Source: Rhodobacterales bacterium LSUCC0387
GTDB lineage: Bacteria > Pseudomonadota > Alphaproteobacteria > Rhodobacterales > Rhodobacteraceae
Direction of reading: 5' to 3'
Assembly: GCA_015689775.1 (NCBI GenBank)
Contig: WVSR01000001.1
Location: forward strand, 62,001-126,000
Length of the DNA stretch: 64,000 bases
Shown: positions 1 to 7,902 of the stretch, piece by piece
Layout: the number at the start of each line of letters is the position of its first letter
How positions within the stretch are numbered: position 1 is the stretch's first letter
Notes under the pieces: model-generated
Told to the model about the DNA's origin: nothing
What the model saw: the letters and a program-made list of their open reading frames with translations, nothing else
Database searches by the model: none
Made by a program: the position numbers and the translations under genes

Positions 1-148
1 TAAAGCTATGGGTCATGGCCCATTGCCGTGAGGCAGAGTCCAACTGGGCCAAAGCCGCATCAGCCCCATCGGCGCTGATCACATGAACGGGGATTGCGTC
101 CGTATCAGGAAATTGATCTGGGCGGGCAAATCGCAGCGCGTGGGACAT
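1..148 (-). CDS. N-terminal part of an M17 (leucyl aminopeptidase-like) peptidase, cut by the window edge
   Basis: Only the first 49 residues are inside the window. The start is the ATG read leftward from 148, with an AAGGA Shine-Dalgarno about 9 nt upstream. The visible part (MSHALRFARPDQF, then an AIPVHVISADG stretch and a tryptophan about 12 residues before the edge) resembles the poorly conserved N-terminal domain of Rhodobacterales M17 metallo-aminopeptidases. The catalytic domain lies outside, so the family is inferred from resemblance only and another hydrolase is possible. Confidence 0.45.
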   Translation of the reverse strand, partial: MSHALRFARPDQFPDTDAIPVHVISADGADAALAQLDSASRQWAMTHSF

Positions 149-234
149 TCCATCGTTCCTTTGAGGCAGGGCAATATCGCTGCACCGCAAAGTAACAATA
201 CCATCCCGCGCCGCAAGAGCGATGATAATACGCT

Positions 235-354
235 CTAGCCCCACAGCGACTTCATATTCTGCGTCTTGCCAATTTCACGACAAAGCCGCTCTAACCTGTC
301 GGGATCAAACCGCGCGGGTTCCTCAAAACGCAAGACGGTCATCACATCCGTCAT
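235..354 (-). pseudogene. short 39-residue ORF, possibly the 5' remnant of a frameshifted small gene
   Basis: An ORF starting MTDVMTVLRFEEPARFD runs leftward from 354 and stops at 235. Its composition (acidic, alpha-helical, then RLERLCREIGKT) looks like the beginning of a small conserved Rhodobacterales protein of about 100 residues. Near 260 a different frame takes over with DAEYEVAVGLERIIIALAARD and stays open into the peptidase start at 148. That pattern suggests an indel in a once longer gene, but it may be a genuine short ORF. The function is unknown. A weak purine stretch (GGGAAA) precedes the ATG. Confidence 0.25.
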
Positions 355-496
355 TTTCCCATACCACCATGCGCTGCATGTGGTCACAGGGTGATATTTG
401 GAGGTGAAGAAAAGGTTGATTTGAGGTAGGGATGAAAAGACAGTTTATAGAAAAATATCAGCGATTGTCATCAAGTGCTCTGAAGGGACTTTATGG

Positions 497-1147
497 ATGC
501 ACCGCATTAAATCACTGCCAAGTTATTTGCTCGAACGCTATCAGGATTGGAAAGTGAAATCATTTCCTGAGAACCGTGATTGGTTTCGCAAATTGGCAAC
601 CGAAGGGCAGAATCCAAAGGCCATGGTCATAGCCTGCTGCGACAGCCGCGTTGCTGTAACATCCGTCTTTGGACAACGCACAGGCGAATTATTCATCCAC
701 CGCAACATCGCCAATCTGGTGCCCCCTTTTATCCCTGACGGGCAGCATCACGGCACCGCCGCCGCGGTCGAATTTGCAATCAAGAATCTCAAAATCGAAC
801 ATCTCATCATCATGGGCCATTCCAATTGCGGCGGCGTGCGGGGGTGTATTGATATGTGCCAAGGCCGCGCCCCCGATTTGGAAAAGAAAGAAAGCTTTGT
901 GGGCCGTTGGTTGGATGTTTTGCGGCCAGGATTTGAGAGAGTCAAAGATATCACCCCCCCTGAGGCTCAACAAACCATGCTTGAGAAAGAGGGGATACAA
1001 GTCTCGCTTGAAAACCTGATGAGCTATCCCGTGGTGGCCGAGGCTGTGGGTTCAAAAAACCTGTCTCTGCATGGGATTTGGGCCGATATCGCGGATATGG
1101 ATATCGAAAGCTATGACGGCACATTGCGCCATTTTGTCAAAGTCTAA
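497..1147 (+). CDS. beta-class carbonic anhydrase
   Basis: A 216-residue beta-carbonic anhydrase that interconverts CO2 and bicarbonate in the cytoplasm. The zinc and active-site motifs are intact: C47-x-D49-x-R51 in ACCDSRV, and H108-x-x-C111 in GHSNCGG. Length is normal for bacterial beta enzymes. The ATG at 497 follows AAGGG at a good distance. The next gene (1205) encodes an SbtA-type bicarbonate transporter and the one after it a PII-like protein, so the three probably form one operon for taking up and equilibrating inorganic carbon. The enzyme class is clear from the motifs; the operon role is inferred from adjacency. Confidence 0.93.
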   Translation: MHRIKSLPSYLLERYQDWKVKSFPENRDWFRKLATEGQNPKAMVIACCDSRVAVTSVFGQRTGELFIHRNIANLVPPFIPDGQHHGTAAAVEFAIKNLKIEHLIIMGHSNCGGVRGCIDMCQGRAPDLEKKESFVGRWLDVLRPGFERVKDITPPEAQQTMLEKEGIQVSLENLMSYPVVAEAVGSKNLSLHGIWADIADMDIESYDGTLRHFVKV

Positions 1148-1204
1148 ACTTTACCACTTGGCTCCGCTTCGTTAGGCAACGCTGAGCAAAATCTGGAGGT
1201 GTTC

Positions 1205-2194
1205 ATGGACTTGATCCTGTCGCTCGCGGCGCAGAACCTGATCTCGCCCATAATCTTGTTTTTCGTCTTAGGATTTGCAGCTGCTTTTGCGCGCTCTGAC
1301 CTTAGCGTGCCCGAGGCCGTAGCGAAAGGGATGTCGCTCTATTTGCTCTTTGCCATTGGCTTCAAAGGCGGGGCCAGCGTGGCCGCGAATGGCATTGACC
1401 AAACGCTGATCTTCTCAATTTTGGCTGGGGTGATTTTGTCATTTGTTTTGCCTTTCATCGCCTTCGTTTTGCTGCGCGTGATGACAGGGCTAACGGCCAT
1501 TGATGCCGCCGCAGTGGCGGCACATTACGGCTCGATCTCAATCGTGACCTTCGTCGCGGCAAGTTCGGTGCTGCAAACCGCAGGTTTGGTGAGCGAAGGC
1601 TATATGGTCGCGGTCGCCGCCGCGATGGAGGCCCCTGCAATCTTGGCCGCCCTATGGCTTGTGGCACGGGCGGATGCAAAGGCGGGTCAAGGTGGCGGTA
1701 TGGATGCAGGGTTGCTGCGGGAAATCCTGCTGAATGGATCCATCGTTCTCTTGATCGGATCCTTCATTATTGGCGGGATTACGGGGCAAGAGGGGTTGGA
1801 AAAAATCGCCTCTTTCATCGTATCCCCATTCCAAGGGGTGCTGTGCCTTTTCCTTTTGGATATGGGCCTTGTGGCGGGGCGCGGCCTGCGAGATGCGCGG
1901 CATTTGCTGAAGCCGGGGCTCTTTGCCTTTGGCGTGCTGATGCCCTTAATCGGCAGTTGTCTCGGCTTTGGTGCGGGTTTACTTTTGGGTTTGTCGACAG
2001 GCGGCGTGATGTTGATGATGACGCTCTCCGCCTCGGCCTCTTATATCGCGGTGCCTGCTGCAATGCGCGTGGCCCTGCCTGAGGCCAATCCTTCAATCTA
2101 TCTCACCCTGTCACTCGGGATCACGTTCCCGTTCAATTTGACATTGGGCATACCAATTTATCTGGCATTGGCGCGCGCCGCCACGGGAGGCTAA
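1205..2194 (+). CDS. sbtA: SbtA-family sodium-dependent bicarbonate permease
   Basis: A 329-residue, strongly hydrophobic protein of the SbtA/DUF897 family, known in cyanobacteria as a Na+-dependent bicarbonate importer. Family hallmarks include the N-terminal ISPIILFFVLGFAAAFARSD segment followed by LYLLFAIGFKGG. The ATG at 1205 is preferred over an in-frame GTG at 1199 because GGAGG ends 6 nt before it. It sits between a carbonic anhydrase and a PII-like gene, the same partners as cyanobacterial sbtA-sbtB. Transport of bicarbonate in this heterotroph is inferred from the family, not shown. Confidence 0.85.
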   Translation: MDLILSLAAQNLISPIILFFVLGFAAAFARSDLSVPEAVAKGMSLYLLFAIGFKGGASVAANGIDQTLIFSILAGVILSFVLPFIAFVLLRVMTGLTAIDAAAVAAHYGSISIVTFVAASSVLQTAGLVSEGYMVAVAAAMEAPAILAALWLVARADAKAGQGGGMDAGLLREILLNGSIVLLIGSFIIGGITGQEGLEKIASFIVSPFQGVLCLFLLDMGLVAGRGLRDARHLLKPGLFAFGVLMPLIGSCLGFGAGLLLGLSTGGVMLMMTLSASASYIAVPAAMRVALPEANPSIYLTLSLGITFPFNLTLGIPIYLALARAATGG

Positions 2195-2198
2195 GGCA

Positions 2199-2510
2199 AT
2201 GGAAACGCATAAGGCAAAGCGGGTTGAGATCACAATTGAGGCGGTCATGGAAACCCGCCTCACGGATGCATTGGTCAAGGCGGGGGTGACAGGGTTCACA
2301 ATCCTGCCCGTGTTGGGCGGGTCAGGCCGTTCAGGACAATGGAGCCGCGAGGGTCAGGTCAGCCGCGCAGGCGGAATGATCAACGTGGCCTGCATCATTC
2401 GCCCAGAAAAGCTAGAGGCGCTGCTCAAAGCGGCATTCACGGTGGTGGAGCGGCATATCGGCGTGGTCAGCGTGACTGACTGCGAAGTCCTCCGCGCCGA
2501 ACGATTTTAA
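2199..2510 (+). CDS. PII-like signalling protein (SbtB-type)
   Basis: A 103-residue protein with the ferredoxin-like PII fold pattern: a VEITIEA beta strand, the LTDALVKAGVTGFTILPVLGG segment, a flexible loop with basic residues (GQWSREGQVSR), and the VVSVTDCEVLRAERF C-terminus. It starts 4 nt after the sbtA stop codon, so it is co-translated with the transporter. In cyanobacteria SbtB binds adenine nucleotides and gates SbtA. The C-terminal CGPxGC redox loop of cyanobacterial SbtB is absent here, so redox control is not expected. Role inferred from fold and position. Confidence 0.82.
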   Translation: METHKAKRVEITIEAVMETRLTDALVKAGVTGFTILPVLGGSGRSGQWSREGQVSRAGGMINVACIIRPEKLEALLKAAFTVVERHIGVVSVTDCEVLRAERF

Positions 2511-2561
2511 GAAAAAGGGGGGCCAATGGCCCTCGATATATCTGATGCGCAACGCCGTGCG

Positions 2562-3584
2562 TCAACCTTTTTTCAGAACACGATTGCCCAAGGTTTCTGC
2601 AATCTGAACCGCATTCAACGCAGCACCTTTGCGTAGGTTGTCACTGACGCACCAAATATTCAGACCATTCTCAATCGTGCTGTCCTGACGGATACGGCTG
2701 ATAAAGGTGGCATAATCGCCGACACATTCCACGGGGGTCACATAACCGCCCGCCTCACGCTTATCGACCACCATGACACCGGGGGCTTCGCGCAGGATGT
2801 CACGTGCCTCTTCCTCGTCTAAGAAATCTTCAAACTCGATGTTGATCGCCTCGGAATGGCCCACAAAGACAGGCACGCGCACGCAGGTTGCGGTCACCTT
2901 AACCGAAGGATCAAGGATTTTCTTGGTCTCAGCGACCATTTTCCACTCTTCCTTGGTAGACCCATCTTCCATGAACACATCAATATGCGGGATCACGTTG
3001 AAGGCGATCTGCTTGGGATAAACGCTTGGGGCAACTTCCTGACCTGGAACGAACATTCCCTTGGTCTGGTTCCACAGCTCATCCATTGCATCTTTGCCTG
3101 TGCCAGACACAGACTGGTAGGTGGACACAACAACACGCTTGATCCGCGCGCGGTCATGAAGCGGCTTCAACGCCACGACCATCTGGGCGGTGGAACAATT
3201 AGGGTTCGCGATAATGTTCTTCTTCGCATAGCGCTCAACCGCCTCAGGGTTCACCTCAGGGACAACCAAAGGCACATCAGGATCATAGCGATAGAGCGAG
3301 GAGTTATCGATCACGATACAACCTTGCGATGCCGCAAACGGTGCATAGGTTTTTGTGGCTTCAGACCCAACAGCGAAAAATGCGATATCCCAGCCTTTGA
3401 AATCGAATGTATCGAGATCCTTGGTCTTGAGAGTCTTGTCACCAAAACTGCATTCCGTGCCAAGCGATTTACGCGAGGCAAGCACGGCTATCTCGTCAAC
3501 GGGGAATTGACGTTCGTCCAGAATGTTGAGCATTTCGCGGCCCACATTGCCCGTGGCGCCGACAACGACAACTTTGTAACCCAT
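2562..3584 (-). CDS. asd: aspartate-semialdehyde dehydrogenase
   Basis: A 340-residue enzyme that reduces aspartyl phosphate to aspartate semialdehyde with NADPH, feeding lysine, diaminopimelate, threonine and methionine synthesis. The N-terminal nucleotide-binding loop GATGNVG (residues 9-15) and the catalytic cysteine C130 in NPNCSTAQM are present. The start at 3584 (MGYKVVVVG) is chosen over the ATG 9 nt upstream because AAGGA lies at the right distance only from the inner ATG. It is transcribed alone, convergent with the carbon cassette. Confidence 0.95.
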   Translation of the reverse strand: MGYKVVVVGATGNVGREMLNILDERQFPVDEIAVLASRKSLGTECSFGDKTLKTKDLDTFDFKGWDIAFFAVGSEATKTYAPFAASQGCIVIDNSSLYRYDPDVPLVVPEVNPEAVERYAKKNIIANPNCSTAQMVVALKPLHDRARIKRVVVSTYQSVSGTGKDAMDELWNQTKGMFVPGQEVAPSVYPKQIAFNVIPHIDVFMEDGSTKEEWKMVAETKKILDPSVKVTATCVRVPVFVGHSEAINIEFEDFLDEEEARDILREAPGVMVVDKREAGGYVTPVECVGDYATFISRIRQDSTIENGLNIWCVSDNLRKGAALNAVQIAETLGNRVLKKG

Positions 3585-3675
3585 GTTCCACATCCTTCAG
3601 ACTTACAACCGCGCACTCCCTTAAATCATGTGCGACCAAAGCGAAAGGGGCACTTGGCGCGCAATCTGGCCGCGC

Positions 3676-4851
3676 TCAGTCGAGGCGATCTTCGCTAAAG
3701 AGGTAAATTGCACATCCGATCAGAACGGCAAGCCCAAAGACCCCAAACAAGGCCCCATAGGCGGCAGGCAAGGCCATCGTGCCGGACAACGCCGTGAAGA
3801 AAGGGGCTGAGGCGAATTGCATCACACCCACCCCACCGATACCAAACAAATTCATCAAGGTTACACCACGCCCAACCAAATGCGGAGGAAAGAAACTCCG
3901 CCCATGGGCAACAAGCGCAGGGAAGGACGCCCCCAACAACCCCAAGGCCGCAACCAAAATGGTGGCCGTCAAAATACTGCTTTCGGGCACAGCCCAAATC
4001 GCCAAACAGGCGAAAGACCCCAACAGGTTCCCAATCAAAATAACCCATTTGCGCGTGCCAAAGAACCGATCCAGCGGGCCATAGGCAAAACTGCCCGCCA
4101 CCATCGCAACCCCCATGATCAGGCTCACCGTGCCGATCTCAGCAACGGTCAGGCCAAAGACATCCCCCATATAAGGCCCAACCCACAGGCCGCGCACCCC
4201 CGCTGACGGAGCATAGCCCACAAACATCAACGGGAAGATAAGCCAAAGCGCAGGAATGCGCAGCAAATCCATCAGGCTGCCTTTTTGATCACCTTCTGGT
4301 TTGACGGGGTCTTTGATTAAGAGGAACAAAGCCATCGCAACAAGACCTGTCACAAGCGCCAATCCCCAAACGGTTTCGCGCCACCCCACGGCCCCAACCG
4401 CCCATGCCAAGGGTGTTGCAGCTGCCAAGTTGCCCATTGATCCAATGCCAATCGTCACACCTGCAAGCGTGGCAAAGATAGCCGCAGAATAAACCCGCGC
4501 AAAGATGTAATAGGTTGCCATCAAAACGGGCGAACACCCCAATCCGATCAACCCCATTGCAATTTGCACATCGCGCACATCCGCCGCAGTCGCAAACAGC
4601 GCAGCACCGCCCGCACCGCCAACAAGCAGCAACACTGATGCGGTCAGGCGCGGCCCGATGCGGTCAAGCGCGATACCCACAGGAATTTGCACCGCGGCAA
4701 AAACGGCGAACCACACACCCGAAGCTGTCGCCAAGCTCTGCGGCGTAGCCCCAATATCCGATGCAAGAACAGGGGCCATGACGGCCAAAAACGCACGATA
4801 AAACTGGCTCAGCACATAGGCGAGCACAAGAAAAGCAATGCCCGCTTTCAT
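3676..4851 (-). CDS. MFS transporter of unknown substrate
   Basis: A 391-residue major facilitator with about 12 hydrophobic segments. It has the family's loop signature after the second helix (GIALDRIGPRLTASVLLLVG) and a gap in the middle where a charged loop (KDPVKPEGDQKG) separates the two halves. The start at 4851 is supported by AGGAG 9 nt upstream; longer in-frame starts lack one. It is divergent from the iron-binding protein gene and shares a 177-bp promoter region with it, which contains iron-operator-like palindromes, so co-regulation with iron uptake is possible. The substrate cannot be told from sequence. Confidence 0.8.
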   Translation of the reverse strand: MKAGIAFLVLAYVLSQFYRAFLAVMAPVLASDIGATPQSLATASGVWFAVFAAVQIPVGIALDRIGPRLTASVLLLVGGAGGAALFATAADVRDVQIAMGLIGLGCSPVLMATYYIFARVYSAAIFATLAGVTIGIGSMGNLAAATPLAWAVGAVGWRETVWGLALVTGLVAMALFLLIKDPVKPEGDQKGSLMDLLRIPALWLIFPLMFVGYAPSAGVRGLWVGPYMGDVFGLTVAEIGTVSLIMGVAMVAGSFAYGPLDRFFGTRKWVILIGNLLGSFACLAIWAVPESSILTATILVAALGLLGASFPALVAHGRSFFPPHLVGRGVTLMNLFGIGGVGVMQFASAPFFTALSGTMALPAAYGALFGVFGLAVLIGCAIYLFSEDRLD

Positions 4852-4924
4852 AGCTGACTGTTCTCCTAATCCCTTGGGCAAACTGATGCAGCAGGACCAA
4901 GGCGAGGGCAAGCCTGAATTTAAA

Positions 4925-4943
4925 TCTTATAATTTTTGTCGGA
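4925..4943 (+). promoter_or_regulatory. degenerate copy of the iron-gene palindrome (one good half site)
   Basis: TCTTA-N9-TCGGA, with the same spacing as the better sites at 4986-5004 and 7873-7891 but only one intact half. It overlaps a TATAAT at 4928-4933. It lies between the divergent MFS and iron-binding protein genes. Assigned by comparison only. Confidence 0.25.
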
Positions 4944-4985
4944 ATTTATTTGACCCACTGTGTGAATCATGATCAAAAGCGGCAT

Positions 4986-5004
4986 CCCGACTAAATTTGT
5001 CGGA
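4986..5004 (+). promoter_or_regulatory. palindromic operator-like site upstream of the Fe(III)-binding protein gene
   Basis: CCCGA-N9-TCGGA, an inverted repeat (CCGAC, 7-nt centre, GTCGG) located 25 nt before the start codon of the substrate-binding protein gene. The same architecture (TCCGA-N9-TCGGA) recurs upstream of the permease gene at 7873-7891. This suggests one regulator, most plausibly an iron regulator. The identity of the regulator is not readable from the site. Confidence 0.45.
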
Positions 5005-5028
5005 GATAGCCCGAACAGGAGCTTTAGG

Positions 5029-6048
5029 ATGACCCGAGCCCTCTCCCTGCTGCTTGGCAGCGTCGTTTTTCTAACTACCCTGACCGCGGCGCAGGCGCAG
5101 GAATTGAACCTGTATTCTTCGCGCCATTACGACACGGATGAACGGCTATATTCTGATTTCACCGCTGCAACAGGCATCACCATCAACCGCATAGAAGGCA
5201 ATGCAGATGAGCTGATCGCGCGGATGCAGGCAGAGGGCGCCAATAGCCCTGCAGATGTGTTTTTGACTGTTGACACGGTGCGCTTAGCGCGGGCTGCCAA
5301 AATGGGACTGTTGCAGCCCGCGGATAGCGATGTGCTGGAGGCCCGCATTCCTGCCCATCTTCAAGATGAAAGCAACCAGTGGTTCGCCTTCTCACAGCGC
5401 GCACGGATTTTGTTCTATGACAAAACCGATGTCGCCAACCCACCCCAAACCTATCAGGATTTGGCCAAGCCAGAATATACAGGCCAGATCTGCATCCGCT
5501 CCGCCACGAATGTCTATACACAGAACTTCACAGCGGCCTTGATCGCACATTTGGGTGTCGATGCTGTGCAGGATTGGGCCAACGCTGTAGTCCAAAATTT
5601 CGCCCGCGCGCCACAAGGTGGTGACACGGATCAGCTGCGCAGCATTGCCTCTGGTGAATGTGATATTGCTATGTCAAACACCTATTACTTCGCCCGTATC
5701 CTGCGCCAAGGGGATGACCAAATCACCCCTGACCAAATAGCCAATATCGGATGGGTGTTTCCAAACCAGAACGATATTGGCGCGCATATGAACGTGTCTG
5801 GCGGTGGGGTCGCAGCCCATGCCCCGAACCGCGAGAACGCGATTGCCTTTCTGGAATATCTGACCTCGGATCAGGCGCAACAGTATTTCTCGGCGGGCAA
5901 TGATGAATACCCTGCCGTTCCGGGCGTGGGCCTCGCCCCATCGGTCGCGGCACTGGGTATCTTCCGCCCTGATGCGATTGATCTGTCGGATATTGCCGAA
6001 AATGTCGGCGCAGCGGTCGAGGTTCTGAACACCGCAGGTTGGGAATAG
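5029..6048 (+). CDS. Fe(III) ABC transporter periplasmic binding protein (FbpA/FutA/AfuA type)
   Basis: A 339-residue periplasmic binding protein with a signal peptide (basic MTR, hydrophobic core, cleavage after AQA near residue 23). The mature start LNLYSSRHYDTDERLYSDF is characteristic of ferric-iron binding proteins. Tyrosines in the SNTYYFAR segment are placed as the iron-coordinating pair of the family. The ATG at 5029 has AGGAG at 7-nt spacing; longer in-frame versions would bury the signal peptide. The cognate permease is encoded convergently at 6189-7832, but no ATPase gene is nearby. A strong terminator follows. Confidence 0.88.
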   Translation: MTRALSLLLGSVVFLTTLTAAQAQELNLYSSRHYDTDERLYSDFTAATGITINRIEGNADELIARMQAEGANSPADVFLTVDTVRLARAAKMGLLQPADSDVLEARIPAHLQDESNQWFAFSQRARILFYDKTDVANPPQTYQDLAKPEYTGQICIRSATNVYTQNFTAALIAHLGVDAVQDWANAVVQNFARAPQGGDTDQLRSIASGECDIAMSNTYYFARILRQGDDQITPDQIANIGWVFPNQNDIGAHMNVSGGGVAAHAPNRENAIAFLEYLTSDQAQQYFSAGNDEYPAVPGVGLAPSVAALGIFRPDAIDLSDIAENVGAAVEVLNTAGWE

Positions 6049-6083
6049 TTTCGCGCAACAGGCCACGAACGACCAAACAACCC

Positions 6084-6118
6084 ACGAGCGCCCTATCAAG
6101 GGGCGCTCGTTTGTTTTT
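6084..6118 (+). terminator. intrinsic terminator of the Fe(III)-binding protein gene
   Basis: A perfect 10-bp stem, ACGAGCGCCC (6084-6093) pairing with GGGCGCTCGT (6101-6110), with a 7-nt loop and followed by TTGTTTTT. It sits 36 nt after the stop codon and separates this gene from the convergent permease gene. Confidence 0.85.
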
Positions 6119-6188
6119 GGGGCGCTGAGGCGTTATTTGTCCTGACCCCACATTGCCCACTTATGGGCGCGGGGTGTGACCAATCCCT

Positions 6189-7832
6189 TCACCGATCTTC
6201 TCGGCTCAGGCTCCAACATAAAATAGCCACTGGGATCAAACCAACGGCGCCAATGATCAGACTGGGAACTGCGGCCTCAGCCAATCGTTCATCCGCTGCC
6301 AATCGGTGCGCTTGCACGGCCAACGTGTCATAATTGAAGGGGCGCAGGATCAAGGTAGCGGGCAGCTCCTTCATCACATCCACGAAAACAATCAGCAGCG
6401 CGGTCAAGATCGAGGGTTTTAGGATCGGCACATGGATCCGCCGCAACATAGGTGCAGGCCCATGCCCCAATGTGCGCGCGACCGCGTCCATATTCGGGTT
6501 CAAGGTGGCCATGCCCGCCTCATAAGTGTTCAGCGCCACCGCCATGAATCGCACCATATAAGCCATGATCATCAGCCAGATCGACCCGCTGATCAAAAGG
6601 CCCGTATCAATGCCGAAATTCGTCTCCATGAAATGGTCAAGCGCATTGTCAAAGGCGGCAAACGGGAACAACAGACCTACCGCAATCACGCCACCCGGCA
6701 CAGCATATCCAATACCCGCAACCCTGAGCGCCGTTTTTGACATACGCGTGGGGCGCAGCCGCGCCCGAAATGCAAGCGCAATGGCGGCCCCAACAGTCAG
6801 AAGAGCGGCAATCGCGGCAAGCGTTAGAGAATGCTGCAGGAAGCCCAAATAGCGCTCTGTGAACAGGATATGCGATTGTTCAGCCGCCAGTGAGATCAAA
6901 ATCCATACGGGCAAAACAAAGCCAAACAGAACAGGTAAACCGCAGAATAAAATCGCCCCCAGAGCGGCGCGGCCATTGAGGGTGACTGGCTCCATCGCCT
7001 CAAATCTACGGCCCGCATCATGGTGGCGGAAATGGCGGCGCTGTCGGCGCTCGAGCGTGGCAAGGGTCAAGGCTACGGCCAAAAGACACAGGGCCAACTG
7101 TGCCGCCGCGGCGCGGTCAAACAGGCCAAACCAACTGACGTAGATGCCTGTAGCAAAGGTCTGCACGCCAAAATAGGCGGTGGTTCCGTAATCGGCCAAG
7201 GTCTCCATCAACGCAAGAAACACGCCACCTGCAATTGCAGGGCGTGCAATGGGCAGACTGACGCTCAAGAATGCGCTCCATGGCCCCTTCCCTAATGTGC
7301 GCGCCGCGATATAGGCAGTGGCGCTTTGGCGCAAAAACGCGGCGCGGGCCAAAAGATAGACATAAGGGTATAGCACCAAAACCAACATTGCCGCCGCACC
7401 ACTGAGTGATCTGATTTCAGGGAACCAATAATCGCGGGGGCCCCATCCCATAAACGCGCGCATGGTGGATTGCACGAGGCCTGGATGATCGAGCAAATCC
7501 GTATAGGCATAGGCCAGAACATAGGCAGGGAAGGCCAAGGGAAGGGCAAGGGCAATTTCCAACACCCGCCGCCCAAAAAAACGCGTCATAGTGACAAGCC
7601 ATGCGGCACCCGTCCCAATCACCGCTGTTCCTAGTACTACGATCACGCAGAGTTGCAAGGTCGCCCCCGCATAACGAGGCAGAACGCTTTGGCTGAGAGT
7701 GACAATCGTATCGAAACCACCCGAAAGCGCGGCGATGGCCACAGCAATAATCGGCAGAAGGCATAATGCGACCACAAGCTTGCCCAAAAGGCTAAACCAA
7801 TGATCCCCAGTGATGCGCATTTTCTCAGTCAT
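6189..7832 (-). CDS. Fe(III) ABC transporter permease, two fused membrane domains (FbpB/FutB type)
   Basis: A 547-residue inner-membrane permease containing two copies of the binding-protein-dependent transport domain, the usual form for ferric-iron importers. EAA-type cytoplasmic loops are visible in both halves: AARTLGKGPWSAFLSVSLPI in the first and ARTLGHGPAPMLRRIHVPI in the second. About 12 hydrophobic segments. It is convergent with its likely partner binding protein. The gene upstream (EamA transporter at 7903) is not an ATPase, so the energising subunit must be elsewhere. A palindrome like that of the binding-protein gene lies 41 nt before the start. The start has no strong ribosome site and an inner ATG (residue 5) is possible. 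Confidence 0.88.
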   Translation of the reverse strand: MTEKMRITGDHWFSLLGKLVVALCLLPIIAVAIAALSGGFDTIVTLSQSVLPRYAGATLQLCVIVVLGTAVIGTGAAWLVTMTRFFGRRVLEIALALPLAFPAYVLAYAYTDLLDHPGLVQSTMRAFMGWGPRDYWFPEIRSLSGAAAMLVLVLYPYVYLLARAAFLRQSATAYIAARTLGKGPWSAFLSVSLPIARPAIAGGVFLALMETLADYGTTAYFGVQTFATGIYVSWFGLFDRAAAAQLALCLLAVALTLATLERRQRRHFRHHDAGRRFEAMEPVTLNGRAALGAILFCGLPVLFGFVLPVWILISLAAEQSHILFTERYLGFLQHSLTLAAIAALLTVGAAIALAFRARLRPTRMSKTALRVAGIGYAVPGGVIAVGLLFPFAAFDNALDHFMETNFGIDTGLLISGSIWLMIMAYMVRFMAVALNTYEAGMATLNPNMDAVARTLGHGPAPMLRRIHVPILKPSILTALLIVFVDVMKELPATLILRPFNYDTLAVQAHRLAADERLAEAAVPSLIIGAVGLIPVAILCWSLSREDR

Positions 7833-7872
7833 GAGAGAGGGCTTATGTGATTTTTAGACCCGAGGGAAGACA

Positions 7873-7891
7873 TCCGATAAAAACAGTCGGA
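7873..7891 (-). promoter_or_regulatory. palindromic operator-like site upstream of the Fe(III) permease gene
   Basis: TCCGA-N9-TCGGA, a perfect 5+5 inverted repeat in the short gap between the EamA gene and the permease start. It matches in sequence and spacing the site at 4986-5004 in front of the binding-protein gene, 2.9 kb away. Confidence 0.5.
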
Positions 7892-7902
7892 AATATGCGC
7901 CG

